Positions 1-12,462 are shown, counted from the stretch's first letter. The stretch: DNA of 64,000 nucleotides from PoT sp049331405 (GCF_049331405.1 NZ_CP186274.1:5952001-6016000); one strand, 5' to 3'. A program made the numbers and translations. Notes: generated by a model from the sequence alone, not told the origin.

Positions 1-20
1 GCCTTCGAGGTCGTATGCAT
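1..20 (-). CDS. 5' end of a minus-strand gene, cut by the window edge
   Basis: A perfect AGGAGG ribosome binding site lies at 28-33 (read on the minus strand). Two ATG codons follow it. The one at 27 directly abuts the AGGAGG; the one at 20 is 7 bases away, the usual spacing, and is in another frame. From position 20 the visible start would read MHTTSK; from position 27 it would read MTDAYDLEG. Only this stub is in the window, so the product cannot be named. The call rests on the ribosome binding site alone. Confidence 0.4.
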
Positions 21-27
21 CGGTCAT

Positions 28-366
28 CCTCCTTTGATTGCGGCAGAGCCGCCGTGTACACAGCGGCTCGCACCTCGCGGGCCGCGGTCGAGTCCCTGGC
101 TGGGGACGTTCTATCCAAGTCGTGACCCGGCCCTTCCGAAATTGATCGGTTCGGAGCCAGTGTCGACCCGGGTCCGACCTCGCCCTCGTGACAAGGGCGA
201 TCGAACCGAAAGGTTCCTATTGGAAGTTTTGTCGGCGATGCGCCGGTTAGTTCTTAAGGGAGGATTGTGCGGATTGCGTGGTTTTGTCGAATTGTGTCGA
301 CTTGTGTGAGCCCGGGTCGCCGAAGTGGCGACCCGGGTCATGTCGGGTTTCGGGCGGGATGGGGCC
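28..366. other. Intergenic region between copA and the edge gene
   Basis: About 340 bases hold the 5' leader of the minus-strand edge gene and a hairpin just downstream of the copper ATPase. The short reading frames here have no recognisable protein features. No RNA gene was seen. Confidence 0.5.
311..337 (-). terminator. Hairpin downstream of copA
   Basis: An 11-bp perfect stem (CCCGGGTCGCC at 311-321, GGCGACCCGGG at 327-337) with a 5-base loop begins 30 bases past the copper ATPase stop. There is no U-run on the minus strand, so it may be a stabilising or Rho-assisted 3' end rather than a classic intrinsic terminator. Confidence 0.55.
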
Positions 367-2964
367 TCAGTCGATCGCGACGGTCCGCAGCCGCAAAGCG
401 TTGAGGATGACCGAGATCGAACTCATCGTCATGGCCGCACTCGCGATCATCGGGCTGAGGAGCAGGCCGAGGACGGGATACAGCAGGCCGGCGGCGATCG
501 GGATGCCCAGGGTGTTGTAGAGGAAGGCGAAGAGCAGGTTCTGGCGGATGTTCCGCATCGTCGCCCGGCTCAGGCCTCGGGCTCGCACGAGGCCCCCCAG
601 GTCCCCTTTCACCAGGGTGATCCCCGCGCTCTCGAGGGCTACGTCCGTCCCGGTCCCCATCGCGATCCCCACCTGGGCCTGCGCCAGGGCGGGGGCGTCG
701 TTGATGCCGTCGCCGGCCATCGCCACGACCCGCCCCTCGGCTTGCAATGCCTTGATCGCGTCCCCCTTCTGTTCGGGGAGGACCTCCGCGCGGATGTCGT
801 CGATCCCGAGGCTGCGGGCGACCGCCCGGGCCGTGCTCAGGCTATCGCCCGTGAGCATGACGACGCGAAGGCCCTCGCCCTTGAGCTTCCGGACCGCGTC
901 GGCGGCCGATGCCTTGATCGGGTCGGCGATGCCGAGCAGGCCCGCCACGCGCTTCCCCTCGGCGATGAAGACGACCGTCTGCCCCTCCCGGCGCAACCCC
1001 TCAGCCCGGTCGACGAGGATGCCGGCGTCGATGCCCAATTCGTCGAGCAGGGCGAGGTTGCCGATGGCGACTTCACGTCCCCCGACGCTCCCGCGGATCC
1101 CCTTGCCGATCGTCGCGTGGAAGCCCTCGGCCTGATCAGGCTTGATCTCTCTCGCCCTGGCTTCGGCCAGGATCGCGGAGGCCAGCGGATGCTCGCTCCC
1201 CTGCTCCAGGCTCGCGGCCAGGTGGAGGAGCGTCGCCTCGTCATACCCCGGGGCGGCCACGACGGCGACGAGCCTGGGCTTCCCTTCGGTGAGCGTGCCG
1301 GTCTTGTCGACGACCAGGGTATCGACGCGTTCGAAGGTCTCGAGGGCCTCGGCGTTCTTGATCAGGATGCCCGACGAGGCGCCCCGGCCCGTGCCGACGA
1401 CGATCGACATCGGCGTGGCCAGCCCGAGGGCGCACGGGCAGGCGATGATCAGGACGGAGATGGCATTCATCAGGGCGGACGCCAGCCTCGGCTCGGGGCC
1501 GAAGGCCATCCAGCCCGCGAAGGTGAGGACGGCGACGACCAGCACCGCCGGCACGAAATAGCCGGAGACCCTGTCGGCCAGGCGCTGGATGGGGGCCCTG
1601 GTGCGCTGGGCCTCGCCGACCATGCGAACGATCTGGGCGAGCAAGGTCTCGGAGCCGACGCGCTCGGCCCGCATCACGACGCTCCCCCGGCCGTTGACCG
1701 TCCCGCCGACGAGCCGGCTCCCCTTCTCTTTTTCCACAGGAATCGGCTCGCCGGTGACCATCGACTCATCCACGGCCGTCGTTCCGTCGAGGACCACACC
1801 GTCGACCGGGACCTTCTCGCCCGGCCGGATCCGCAGGCGGTCGCCGACCTGGACCTGATCCAGGGCGACGTCCCCCTCGCTCCCATCGTCCTCGATCCGC
1901 CTCGCTGTCTTGGGGGCCAGGCCCAGCAGGGCCTTGATCGCCCCGCTGGTCTGTCCACGGGCCCGGAGTTCGAGGACCTGTCCGAGCAGCACCAACGTCG
2001 TGATGACCGCCGAGGCCTCGAAGTAGACCGGCACGTCGCCGTGGTGGCGGAACGACTCCGGGAAGATCCCCGGCATCGCGACCGCGACCAGGCTCTCGAG
2101 GAAGGCCGTCCCCGTGCCGATGGCGATCAGCGTGAACATGTTCAGATGCCCGCTGACGACCGACTGCCAGCCTCGGGCGAAGAACGGGAATCCTCCCCAG
2201 AGCACGACGGGGGCCGCCAGGGCCAGCTCGATCAGGAGCCGAGTTCGAACGGGGATCAGGCCCGCGAATGGCTTGCCGGGGATCATCTCCAGCATGGCCA
2301 GGAGGAAGAGGGGCACGGTCAGGATCGCGGAGACCCAGAACCGCCTTTGCATGTCGATCAATTCGGGGTTCACCGCGTCGTCGGCCGAGGCGACCATCGG
2401 CTCGAGCGCCATGCCGCAGATCGGGCAGGTGCCCGGGCCGTCGCGGACGATCTCCGGGTCCATCGGGCAGGTGTACTGGGTCGCCCCGGGGACCTCGTGC
2501 AGGGCCATCGACATGGGCTCGCGCGGGTCGCGGTTCAGGAACGAGGCCGGGTCGGCGTCGAATCTTCGCTTGCAGGAGGGGGAGCAGAAGTAATGGGTGT
2601 GGCCCTCGTGCTCGCTCCGCCCCGCCGCCCTGGCGGGGTCGACCGTCATGCCGCAGACCGGGTCGATCGGCAAGGGGTTCGAGGCAGTCGTTGCCGTCAT
2701 CAAATTCGGCGAGAGCACGACCAGGCCGGGGAGCTTCGACGAGGGGCGAGGAGCCTCCTCGGGAACCCCCTCGGGGTATCCGGCGTCCGCCAGGGCCGCG
2801 GTGAGGTCCTGGCGCATGGCCGGCTCGTCATGCTCGACGACGACGGTCTTGGATGGGATGTCGACCTGGACGTCGCGGACCCCTTCGACCGAACTCAGGG
2901 CCTTCTTGATCGTCTCGGCGCAGCCGCCGCAGACGATGTTGGGAGCCTGGATCTTGGATTTCAT
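367..2964 (-). CDS. copA: Copper-translocating P1B-type ATPase with three N-terminal metal-binding modules
   Basis: An 865-residue P-type ATPase that would export Cu(I) across the inner membrane. Order of parts: an HMA domain with a GGC metal site near residues 12-16; a YHS/TRASH-like module (DPVCGM, then HYFCSPSCKRRF); a heavy-metal-binding YTCPMDPE...CPICGM module; then the transport core. The core shows the transmembrane metal motif C509-P-C511, the phosphorylation motif DKTGT with D553, TGEP, and GDGIND near the C terminus. The final helices carry YNTLGIP and MSSISVILNALRLR, as in CopA-class pumps. The start chosen is the ATG at 2964, which begins the HMA domain; the frame stays open upstream but that extension resembles no protein. 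It follows csoR by 29 bases and is probably co-transcribed and copper-induced. Silver export is a possible alternative. Confidence 0.93.
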   Translation of the reverse strand: MKSKIQAPNIVCGGCAETIKKALSSVEGVRDVQVDIPSKTVVVEHDEPAMRQDLTAALADAGYPEGVPEEAPRPSSKLPGLVVLSPNLMTATTASNPLPIDPVCGMTVDPARAAGRSEHEGHTHYFCSPSCKRRFDADPASFLNRDPREPMSMALHEVPGATQYTCPMDPEIVRDGPGTCPICGMALEPMVASADDAVNPELIDMQRRFWVSAILTVPLFLLAMLEMIPGKPFAGLIPVRTRLLIELALAAPVVLWGGFPFFARGWQSVVSGHLNMFTLIAIGTGTAFLESLVAVAMPGIFPESFRHHGDVPVYFEASAVITTLVLLGQVLELRARGQTSGAIKALLGLAPKTARRIEDDGSEGDVALDQVQVGDRLRIRPGEKVPVDGVVLDGTTAVDESMVTGEPIPVEKEKGSRLVGGTVNGRGSVVMRAERVGSETLLAQIVRMVGEAQRTRAPIQRLADRVSGYFVPAVLVVAVLTFAGWMAFGPEPRLASALMNAISVLIIACPCALGLATPMSIVVGTGRGASSGILIKNAEALETFERVDTLVVDKTGTLTEGKPRLVAVVAAPGYDEATLLHLAASLEQGSEHPLASAILAEARAREIKPDQAEGFHATIGKGIRGSVGGREVAIGNLALLDELGIDAGILVDRAEGLRREGQTVVFIAEGKRVAGLLGIADPIKASAADAVRKLKGEGLRVVMLTGDSLSTARAVARSLGIDDIRAEVLPEQKGDAIKALQAEGRVVAMAGDGINDAPALAQAQVGIAMGTGTDVALESAGITLVKGDLGGLVRARGLSRATMRNIRQNLLFAFLYNTLGIPIAAGLLYPVLGLLLSPMIASAAMTMSSISVILNALRLRTVAID

Positions 2965-2993
2965 GGCGGATCTCCCGTCTCGATCCTTATCTG

Positions 2994-3287
2994 CTATTTC
3001 AGGAATCGCGAGAGCACGGTCTGGATCTCGGCCAGCAACTCCTCCTGCGACATCGGGGCGGCCCGCTCGTGCTCCGAGCCGGAACCGTGGCCGACGACGC
3101 ACGACTCGATGTGCCTCGATAGGACCTCGACCCCCAGCGCATCGAGCGCCGAACGCACCGCGGCGATCTGGTTGAGGATGTCGACGCAGTAGCGATCGCC
3201 CTCGACCATGCGCTGAATCCCGGCGACCTGCCCGACGATCCGATTGACCCTCGCACGGATCTTCTTGTTCGACGCCTCGTCCTTCAT
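2994..3287 (-). CDS. csoR: CsoR-family copper-sensing repressor
   Basis: A 97-residue all-helical DUF156 regulator. The Cu(I) ligand triad of true CsoR is present: C34 (in RYCVDIL), H59 and C63 (in RHIESC). FrmR and RcnR relatives use other ligand sets, so copper is favoured over formaldehyde or nickel. In this family the apo protein binds DNA and Cu(I) binding releases it. The gene lies first in a two-gene operon with the copper ATPase, behind a promoter that overlaps a matching palindrome, which supports autoregulation. The length is typical of the family. Confidence 0.92.
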   Translation of the reverse strand: MKDEASNKKIRARVNRIVGQVAGIQRMVEGDRYCVDILNQIAAVRSALDALGVEVLSRHIESCVVGHGSGSEHERAAPMSQEELLAEIQTVLSRFLK

Positions 3288-3310
3288 GGCAATAGCCTCG
3301 ACTCGCGATC

Positions 3311-3327
3311 ATACCCCGCCAGGGTAT
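3311..3327. promoter_or_regulatory. CsoR-type operator, downstream copy
   Basis: The 17-bp sequence ATACCCcgccaGGGTAT is a perfect 6-bp inverted repeat around 5 bases. TACCC...GGGTA palindromes are the known operator form for CsoR proteins. It lies between the predicted transcription start and the csoR start codon, so bound repressor could block elongation. Its centre is 35 bp from the second copy. Confidence 0.75.
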
Positions 3328-3342
3328 TGGGATCACGAGGGT

Positions 3343-3370
3343 ATTATACCCAAGGGGGGTATGAGGTCAA
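3343..3370 (-). promoter_or_regulatory. Promoter of the csoR-copA operon
   Basis: Read on the minus strand, TTGACC (3370-3365) and a perfect TATAAT (3348-3343) are separated by 16 bases. The start site would fall near 3336, about 50 bases before csoR. The spacer is filled almost entirely by the upstream operator palindrome, so repressor and polymerase should exclude each other. This is the clearest sigma-70-type promoter seen in the window. Confidence 0.75.
3346..3362. promoter_or_regulatory. CsoR-type operator, upstream copy
   Basis: ATACCCaagggGGGTAT has the same ATACCC-N5-GGGTAT form and length as the downstream copy. It overlaps three bases of the -10 box and most of the -35/-10 spacer. 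Confidence 0.8.
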
Positions 3371-3380
3371 CCTGCTGCGA

Positions 3381-5153
3381 TCAGGCTTGAGGGGCTTCGG
3401 CGGCGGGGTGAACCGTCGGGGCCGGCTCCTGAGGACGCACGGGGCGGCCGACCCATTCGTCGAAGCGGTCGAGCGTCCGCCGGGTGTAGGAGTAGGCGGC
3501 GAGGCCGGTCAGGATCATGACGGCGGAGCCGGAGATCAGCACGCCCGCGACCGCGTAATGGCCGAGGCTCGCGACCCGGGCGATCCAGCCTGGCGAGGCG
3601 AGCAAGGCCGCGAGGAGGGTCGCGTGCAGCAGGATGAAGAGCATCGTGGTCAGCGAGGCCCGAGACGCGGCGGCTCCGGGGGATCCGGGGCGGATTCCCA
3701 GGAAGAGCCCCAGTGCGACGGACCCCCAGGAGACGATCAGCAGGTCGAGCCCCGCGAAGATCGCGCCGATCGGCGAGATGACGCCGCAGGCGATCCCCAG
3801 GACCCAGAGGATCGGGACCGGCCAGGCCGCCTGCCAGATGCCGCTCGCCGCGACCCTCGCCTTGGACTCGAGGATGTCCCTCCCTTCCAGCGGCGTCGTC
3901 AGGAAGATGTCCCACGTCTTCTTGCTGCGCTCGAGGGCGATGCGGTCGACGATGGTGGAGATCAGGCCGGCCGTGGGGAAGAGGGCGAGCATGGCCGTCG
4001 CCCCCAGGATCATGTAATGGAATTGGTCACGCGCCGAGTTCGGGCCGTTGCCGCCGTAGCCGAACTGCCAGAGCTCCCGGAAGGCTGCCCCCCCGTAATA
4101 GATCGTCGCGACCACGAGCCCGATGGGGATGGCCAGCGTGAGCAAGTTCGCGAGCAACATGAGGAGGTTCATCAAAAGCGCACGGATGAGGATCACGAGG
4201 TAGCGCAGGCGAATCACGAGCAGGGAGGCACCCCCCTTTCGCATCGGGAGCTCGTACTCGCGCCAGTAGATCGGATCATCGCCGCAGGCGGGGCGATGGC
4301 CCCGCGTGGGATCGGTCCAGTTCGGGTTCCGCTCCCTCGTCTTCAGGTAGGTCGAGGCATAGACCAGCAAGACCAGGCCGCCCACGGCTTGCAGCCCGAT
4401 CATCAAGGCCATCCTCGCTTCCAGGGGCATCGTCGGGCTCCCGGAGCGCCAGCCGTGGTCGAACGCGATCGTGAGCGGGCTCGAGGGGGATACGAGCTTG
4501 CAGAGCTCCTTCAGTTCGAGCAGGAGGTCGCCCCAGAAGGACCCGGAACTCGCGGGCAAGTAGGGGAGCACGGGAATGAACAGCCATCCGAAGATCCAGG
4601 CCGTCGCCTGCGCCTTTGCAGTCCCCTCCCGCTCGCGCTGCGCCGAGGCCGTGATGGAGAGCACGGCCATGAACGCCGAGGTCGAGAGGAGTCCCAGCAG
4701 GGCCGGGATCGCCAGGCGTTCAAGCCCCGCGATCGCCGCCGTCACCGCCAGGATCGGCAGCGCGGGGAGGATCATGTGCGTCACGGGGAGCCAGCACGCC
4801 AACGCCTTGGTCAGCACGATCTCGATCGGCGTCAGTCGCGTGAGGAGGAGCTGGGAGAGCGTGTCCTGCTCCCGCTCCCTGGCGATGGCGTCGCCCACGA
4901 GGTTCGGGGTGAAGAACGCGAGCAGGATGACCTGGCTCCCGTACGTCACGGCGAGCGCGACGAGGCCGAAGAGGCGGAGGCGGTACGCGTCGACCGGCTC
5001 TCCCGCGATCCAGCGGCCCCTGGTGAAGACGGCCAGGCCCGTCAGCACCGCGACCGCGCCGAAGGTCAACGCGAGCGACGTGCGGAACACGAAGGGCTTC
5101 CGCCTTCGAGTCGCCATCCGCCACTCCCAACGAAACATCGGACCGGAGAACAT
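3381..5153 (-). CDS. ABC-2 type transporter permease with two similar membrane halves
   Basis: A 590-residue polytopic membrane protein. Each half carries the ABC-2 signature in which an amphipathic segment is followed by hydrophobic helices: REREQDTLSQLLLTRLTPIEIVLTKA near residues 90-115, and SKKTWDIFLTTPLEGRDILESKA near 425-447. This resembles an internal duplication of a single permease unit. It would need a separate ATP-binding subunit, and none lies next to it here. The start at 5153 has GAGG seven bases upstream. The C-terminal 25 residues are proline-rich. The substrate cannot be inferred. Confidence 0.72.
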   Translation of the reverse strand: MFSGPMFRWEWRMATRRRKPFVFRTSLALTFGAVAVLTGLAVFTRGRWIAGEPVDAYRLRLFGLVALAVTYGSQVILLAFFTPNLVGDAIAREREQDTLSQLLLTRLTPIEIVLTKALACWLPVTHMILPALPILAVTAAIAGLERLAIPALLGLLSTSAFMAVLSITASAQREREGTAKAQATAWIFGWLFIPVLPYLPASSGSFWGDLLLELKELCKLVSPSSPLTIAFDHGWRSGSPTMPLEARMALMIGLQAVGGLVLLVYASTYLKTRERNPNWTDPTRGHRPACGDDPIYWREYELPMRKGGASLLVIRLRYLVILIRALLMNLLMLLANLLTLAIPIGLVVATIYYGGAAFRELWQFGYGGNGPNSARDQFHYMILGATAMLALFPTAGLISTIVDRIALERSKKTWDIFLTTPLEGRDILESKARVAASGIWQAAWPVPILWVLGIACGVISPIGAIFAGLDLLIVSWGSVALGLFLGIRPGSPGAAASRASLTTMLFILLHATLLAALLASPGWIARVASLGHYAVAGVLISGSAVMILTGLAAYSYTRRTLDRFDEWVGRPVRPQEPAPTVHPAAEAPQA

Positions 5154-5474
5154 GAGCGGGCCTCGGCGTCGTCGCGGAAGGAAGTGGGATGACCAGCAAG
5201 GGCAGGACCCGTGCGACTCGCAGAGTCTCGCCGATTCGAAAGCACGCCGCCAGGACGAGGACGCATTCGGGAGGCCATGACATCCGAGTTCATCAGAAAG
5301 TCTGCCAACCCATCATGTGGTCCGGCGAGAAATGCCATCCTGAATACCGATGATCGGTGGTCCCCGGCATTCTCCGGCAAGGTGGCCTTGCGGAATTCGG
5401 TTACCTCTGATACGACCCTCGCCTCGCCTTTGCAGGATGCTGTGATGTTGCACACGAGAACGGAGTGAGTGCGC
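5154..5474. other. Divergent intergenic region
   Basis: This 321-base stretch separates the minus-strand permease from the plus-strand TIGR03067 gene and should hold both promoters. No clear -35/-10 pair, RNA gene or conserved ORF was seen. Confidence 0.4.
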
Positions 5475-6824
5475 ATGCTTAATCTAGCTTTGCCTCTTTT
5501 GATAGGCGCGATGGCCTTCGGCGACGGCGGGTCTACGTCGTCAGACGCGGAGATCGAGCGGGATCACGAGCTCTTCGCGGGCTCCTGGAAGATCCAGTCG
5601 GTGATCGACAACGGCGAGGACCTCGGGACGAGGCTCGTCGCGCTCAAGCTGGCGAAAGGCGGGCAGCTCGACGTCAAGGGGCGGTCGATGTCGATCATCA
5701 GCCCCGAGACGGGCGAGACGCGGTCGGCGACGTTCCTCGTCGACCCGGGCAAGACCCCCCGGCAGATCGACGTGATCACGAAGAATGACCACATCATCCG
5801 CGGCATCTATCTCTTTCATGACGACGGCCTGACCCTCTGCCTCCAGACCCACAAGGACAAGGAGCGCCCGGCCGAATTCGCGGCCCCCGAGGGCTCGGGC
5901 CAGATGCTGGTCAAGCTCAAGCTGGCCGCCCAGCCGATCACGGTCGCCGCCGCCAAGGTGGCGAAGAAGGATCAGGACATCCTGCCGCTGGGCGATGAGC
6001 CGGTCCTCGAGAAGCCGGTGGTCCGCGATAACGGGCCGACGGAGGCCGAACTGCGTCGCGCCCACGAGATGCTGGCGGGCTCCTGGGACATCCTCGGCAT
6101 CGTCGACGATGGCGAGTCTCTCGGCGCCGACCTCGTCCGGGCCAAGTTCGCCGAGAATGGTCGGATCCGCATCGGCACCCACACGATGAGCCTGATCTCG
6201 CCCAAGACCGACGAGAGGCGCGTCTCCGGGTTCCACATCGACCCCTCGAAGTCCCCCAGCGAGATCGACATCACCACCCACTTCGACGAGGTCCTGAAGG
6301 GGATCTACCGGTTCTCCGACGACCAGCTTTGGCTTTGTTTGGCGAAGCGGGGTGATGAGGACCGCCCCACCGACTTCGAGTCCAACAGCGGCTCCGGCCG
6401 CGTGCTCATGCGGCTCAAGATGGTGAAGCCGGCCGTCCCCGAGACGGTCCAGCCGGTCGAGCACAAGCCGAGCTTCGCCGAGCGCGTCCGCGAGCGCGAC
6501 GAGCAGATCCGCAGCAAGCTCGTCGGCTCCTGGGTCTATTACGACACCAAGGGGCGGCTCACGATCGTCCTCCAGGCCGACGGCAACTTCGTCGCGACCC
6601 GGACGTGGTCCAAGGGGCTCAAGCGGCTCTTCGAAGGGGACACGACGACCTCGATGGGCCACTGGTCCTATCAGAACGGGATCCTCGACGCCCGCGTCTC
6701 GTCCACGCAAGACCCGAGGCTCCTGAACAGGCTCTACTCGATGTGGCTCCAGTCGGTCGGCGACGACACCCTCGTCATCAAGAACATCTTCGGCCAGCTC
6801 AAGACGGCCCAGCGACTCCGCTGA
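5475..6824 (+). CDS. TIGR03067-type protein with two domain copies, probably secreted
   Basis: 449 residues with a short N-terminal hydrophobic segment. Two tandem copies of the planctomycete TIGR03067 domain follow: HELFAGSWKIQSVIDNGEDLG...FLVDPGKTPRQIDV and HEMLAGSWDILGIVDDGESLG...FHIDPSKSPSEIDI. A related third segment (LVGSWVYYDTKGRLTIVLQADGNF...GHWSYQNGILD) resembles lipocalin-like stress or stability domains. No catalytic residues are evident, and the function of this family is unknown to me. The ATG at 5475 has ACGGAG nine bases upstream; a GTG six bases earlier is possible but too close to that site. The gene stands alone and ends at a strong hairpin. Confidence 0.8.
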   Translation: MLNLALPLLIGAMAFGDGGSTSSDAEIERDHELFAGSWKIQSVIDNGEDLGTRLVALKLAKGGQLDVKGRSMSIISPETGETRSATFLVDPGKTPRQIDVITKNDHIIRGIYLFHDDGLTLCLQTHKDKERPAEFAAPEGSGQMLVKLKLAAQPITVAAAKVAKKDQDILPLGDEPVLEKPVVRDNGPTEAELRRAHEMLAGSWDILGIVDDGESLGADLVRAKFAENGRIRIGTHTMSLISPKTDERRVSGFHIDPSKSPSEIDITTHFDEVLKGIYRFSDDQLWLCLAKRGDEDRPTDFESNSGSGRVLMRLKMVKPAVPETVQPVEHKPSFAERVRERDEQIRSKLVGSWVYYDTKGRLTIVLQADGNFVATRTWSKGLKRLFEGDTTTSMGHWSYQNGILDARVSSTQDPRLLNRLYSMWLQSVGDDTLVIKNIFGQLKTAQRLR

Positions 6825-6853
6825 GCGGGTTGACTGCCGACCCGACGCACCGA

Positions 6854-6894
6854 CGACCCGCCGGCCCCCGAAATCAGAGGGGGCCGGCGGGTCG
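6854..6894 (+). terminator. Long GC hairpin after the TIGR03067 gene
   Basis: A perfect 16-bp stem (CGACCCGCCGGCCCCC at 6854-6869 with its complement at 6879-6894) and a 9-base loop. There is no U-run on either strand. It sits between convergent genes and may serve both. Confidence 0.7.
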
Positions 6895-6985
6895 CGTCAT
6901 TGCCAGGTCGAAGATATCTCGAAGATATGTTCGATTGCGATTTTTACATGGATGTTGTCGTGCGGGTTGCACGCCTAATAATGGC

Positions 6986-8371
6986 CTAGAGATGGGCCGT
7001 CTCGAAGGCCGTCGGATCCGGGTCGAGCCGGATCGAGGCCGAGCGGGCGCGCCAGGCGAATATCAGGCGGATCCCGGCGACGACGAGCCCCAGAGAGAGG
7101 CCGATCCAGAGCCCGATGATCCCTACTCCGGCGTAGAAGGCGAGGACGTAGCCGAGCGGCAGGCCCATCAGCCAGTGGGCGACGAAGTTGGTGTACATCG
7201 CGGTGTGCGTGTCTCCCAGGCCCCGGAGCGCCCCGGTGATGACCCCCTGGAGACCGTCGAAGAGCTGGAAGCCGGCCGCGATCCGGAGGAGCATCACCCC
7301 GCGGTCGACGACGGCCGAATCCGGCGTGAAGGCGCCGAGGATCGTGCGGGGGATCAGCAGGAAGACGACCCCCGAGGCCGTCATGAAGATCGCGCCCAGC
7401 ATGATCGCCGAGTCGCCGGCCCTGGCGGCCCGGTCGGGATGGCGGCGGCCGAGCGCCTGTCCCACCTGGACCGCGGCCGCCGACGAGAGCCCGAGCGGGA
7501 TCATGAACGTCAGGCTCGCCATCTGGAGCGCGATCTGGTGCGCCGCGAGCGAGGCCGGGTCGAACCGCCCGGCCAGGGCCGTCGCCGTCGCGAAGACCCC
7601 CACCTCCAGCGACAGGTGTCCGGCCGCCGGCAGCCCCAGCACCACGAGACGCCTCAGGATCGCCGGGTCCGGCCTCGGGATCGTCCAGGATCTTTTTGGC
7701 AATTGTTGAACATCCTCTCGGAGGACGGCCACGACGAGCACGCCGGCCATGTAGATCCTGGCCAGGGTGGTGGCCCATCCCGAGCCGGGCACTCCCAAAG
7801 CTGGGAGTCCCCCATAACCGAAAATGAGAATCCAGTTGGCGAGGGCGTTGATGAGGTTGGCGCTGAGGAGGGCGAAGACGATGGGTCTAGTCCGGTTCAC
7901 CGCCTGCAAATAGCGCCGGAATGCGGCATAAATCAGGAGCGGCCCCAGGCTCCAGGCGGTGGCCTCGATGTAGGGGACGGCGAGGCGGACGACCGCCGGC
8001 TGGACCCCGAAGGCGTGGAGGATCGGGCGGCTCGCGAACACGACCGCGGTCAGGGGGGGCGTCAGGGCGAGTGCGAGGTACACTCCCTGCCAGAGAGCCC
8101 GCCGGCAGTCCTCCCCCCGCCCCGCCCCAAATGCTTGCGAAACCAGGGTATCGAGCCCCAGGAGCATCCCCATCCCGAACACGGTTACGGCGAAGAAGAG
8201 GACACCGCCGATGGCCACGGCGCCGATGGCCTCGGCCCCGAGCCGGCCCACGATCATCGTATCGACGATTCCCATTCCCATCCATCCGACCTCGGCCAGC
8301 ACGACCGGCCCGGCCAGGGCCAGGATCGGGCCGAGTTCGCGCCGCCAACGACCCCGCTCTACGACTCTCAA
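6986..8371 (-). CDS. MATE-family multidrug efflux transporter
   Basis: A 12-helix transporter of the multidrug and toxin extrusion family, expected to pump cationic compounds out in exchange for Na+ or H+. Family features seen: LAGPVVLAEVGWMGMGIVDTMIVGRLG in the first helices, LDTLVSQAFGAG, and in the second half VGQALGRR and LRGLGDTH. The frame is open to 8482, but those 37 extra residues are charged and unlike MATE N termini. A TTG at 8371 with GGGGGAG five bases upstream gives 461 residues, the normal size, so that start is preferred. It is divergent from the act operon with no obvious functional link. Confidence 0.85.
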   Translation of the reverse strand: MRVVERGRWRRELGPILALAGPVVLAEVGWMGMGIVDTMIVGRLGAEAIGAVAIGGVLFFAVTVFGMGMLLGLDTLVSQAFGAGRGEDCRRALWQGVYLALALTPPLTAVVFASRPILHAFGVQPAVVRLAVPYIEATAWSLGPLLIYAAFRRYLQAVNRTRPIVFALLSANLINALANWILIFGYGGLPALGVPGSGWATTLARIYMAGVLVVAVLREDVQQLPKRSWTIPRPDPAILRRLVVLGLPAAGHLSLEVGVFATATALAGRFDPASLAAHQIALQMASLTFMIPLGLSSAAAVQVGQALGRRHPDRAARAGDSAIMLGAIFMTASGVVFLLIPRTILGAFTPDSAVVDRGVMLLRIAAGFQLFDGLQGVITGALRGLGDTHTAMYTNFVAHWLMGLPLGYVLAFYAGVGIIGLWIGLSLGLVVAGIRLIFAWRARSASIRLDPDPTAFETAHL

Positions 8372-8623
8372 AACAGCTCCCCCTTGATTTTCGGGCCGGG
8401 GCAGGTCAACATCCCCACATGGCCTCGACGAGCCCCTCCTGTCGACGGCATCGATTTTGCTGCTTCTACGCAGGTCCGACAATCAGAACATCAGACTGAC
8501 ACCTTTTGATCTATTGACTTGACAGGCCGTCGGGGCCCCATCCGGGAGGCTCGGGTGGGCCCTTGTTGGCATGTGGGCCGAGCGGTTCCGGCCCGGCCAG
8601 GATCGCTGGAAGGGACATTCACG

Positions 8624-9276
8624 GTGCAGGTTTTTCCTTCGAGCACGAACACGTTAGCCCGTGTCAGCATCTTCGGGGCGATCTTCTTCGCCGCCGGGGT
8701 GCTCGGCGTGGTGTTTCTGATCTTCAGGTCGCCTTACGTGACCTCGGTCGATGTGGTGCGAGATCAGCCGATCCCGTTTAGCCACGAACACCACGTGACC
8801 GCGCTTGGGATCGATTGCCGCTACTGTCATACCTCGGTGGAGACCTCATCCTTCGCGGGGATTCCCGCGACCGAGACATGCATGTCGTGTCATTCCCAAA
8901 TCTGGTTAGACAGTCCGATGCTCGAGCCGGTTCGGGTGAGCATGCGGAACAACGAGCCGATCCGCTGGACTCGGGTGCACGAGCTGCCCGACTACGCCTA
9001 TTTCAACCACTCGATCCACGTCAACAAGGGCGTGGGCTGCGTGAGCTGTCACGGGCGGGTCGACGAGATGCCCCTGATGAAGAAGGCCGAGCCGATGACC
9101 ATGGAGTGGTGCCTCTCCTGCCACCGTGCGCCCGAGAAACACCTCAGGCCGCGTGACCAAGTCTTCAACATGAGCTGGAAAGCGCCGGAGGGAGATCAGC
9201 TGGCGCTGGGACGGGAACTGGTCAAGAAGAACCATATCCCGGTCGATCGGCTCACTAACTGCTACGTGTGCCACCG

Positions 9277-9280
<4 letters not shown>
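8624..9280 (+). CDS. actA: Alternative complex III subunit A, pentaheme cytochrome c
   Basis: 218 residues with one N-terminal transmembrane anchor (SIFGAIFFAAGVLGVVFLIF) and five CXXCH haem sites: CRYCH, CMSCH, CVSCH, CLSCH and CYVCH. Five haems match the ActA subunit known from Rhodothermus-type complexes. It should face the periplasm and pass electrons from the complex toward the oxidase. A GTG start at 8624 with GGAAGGGA eight bases upstream fits the family N terminus (QVFP..N.LAR); an ATG at 8519 would add a non-homologous extension. First gene of the respiratory operon; its stop overlaps the actB start. Confidence 0.93.

Positions 9281-12451
<3,171 letters not shown>

Positions 12452-12462
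<11 letters not shown>

Noticed and set aside
325..3192. A long plus-strand frame opposite copA and csoR
   Set aside because: Low-complexity Arg/Asp/Gly-rich translation, antisense to two well-identified genes.
8372..8482. A 37-residue N-terminal extension of the MATE protein
   Set aside because: Charged and unlike family N termini; the TTG at 8371 has a well-placed GGGGGAG site and gives the normal length.
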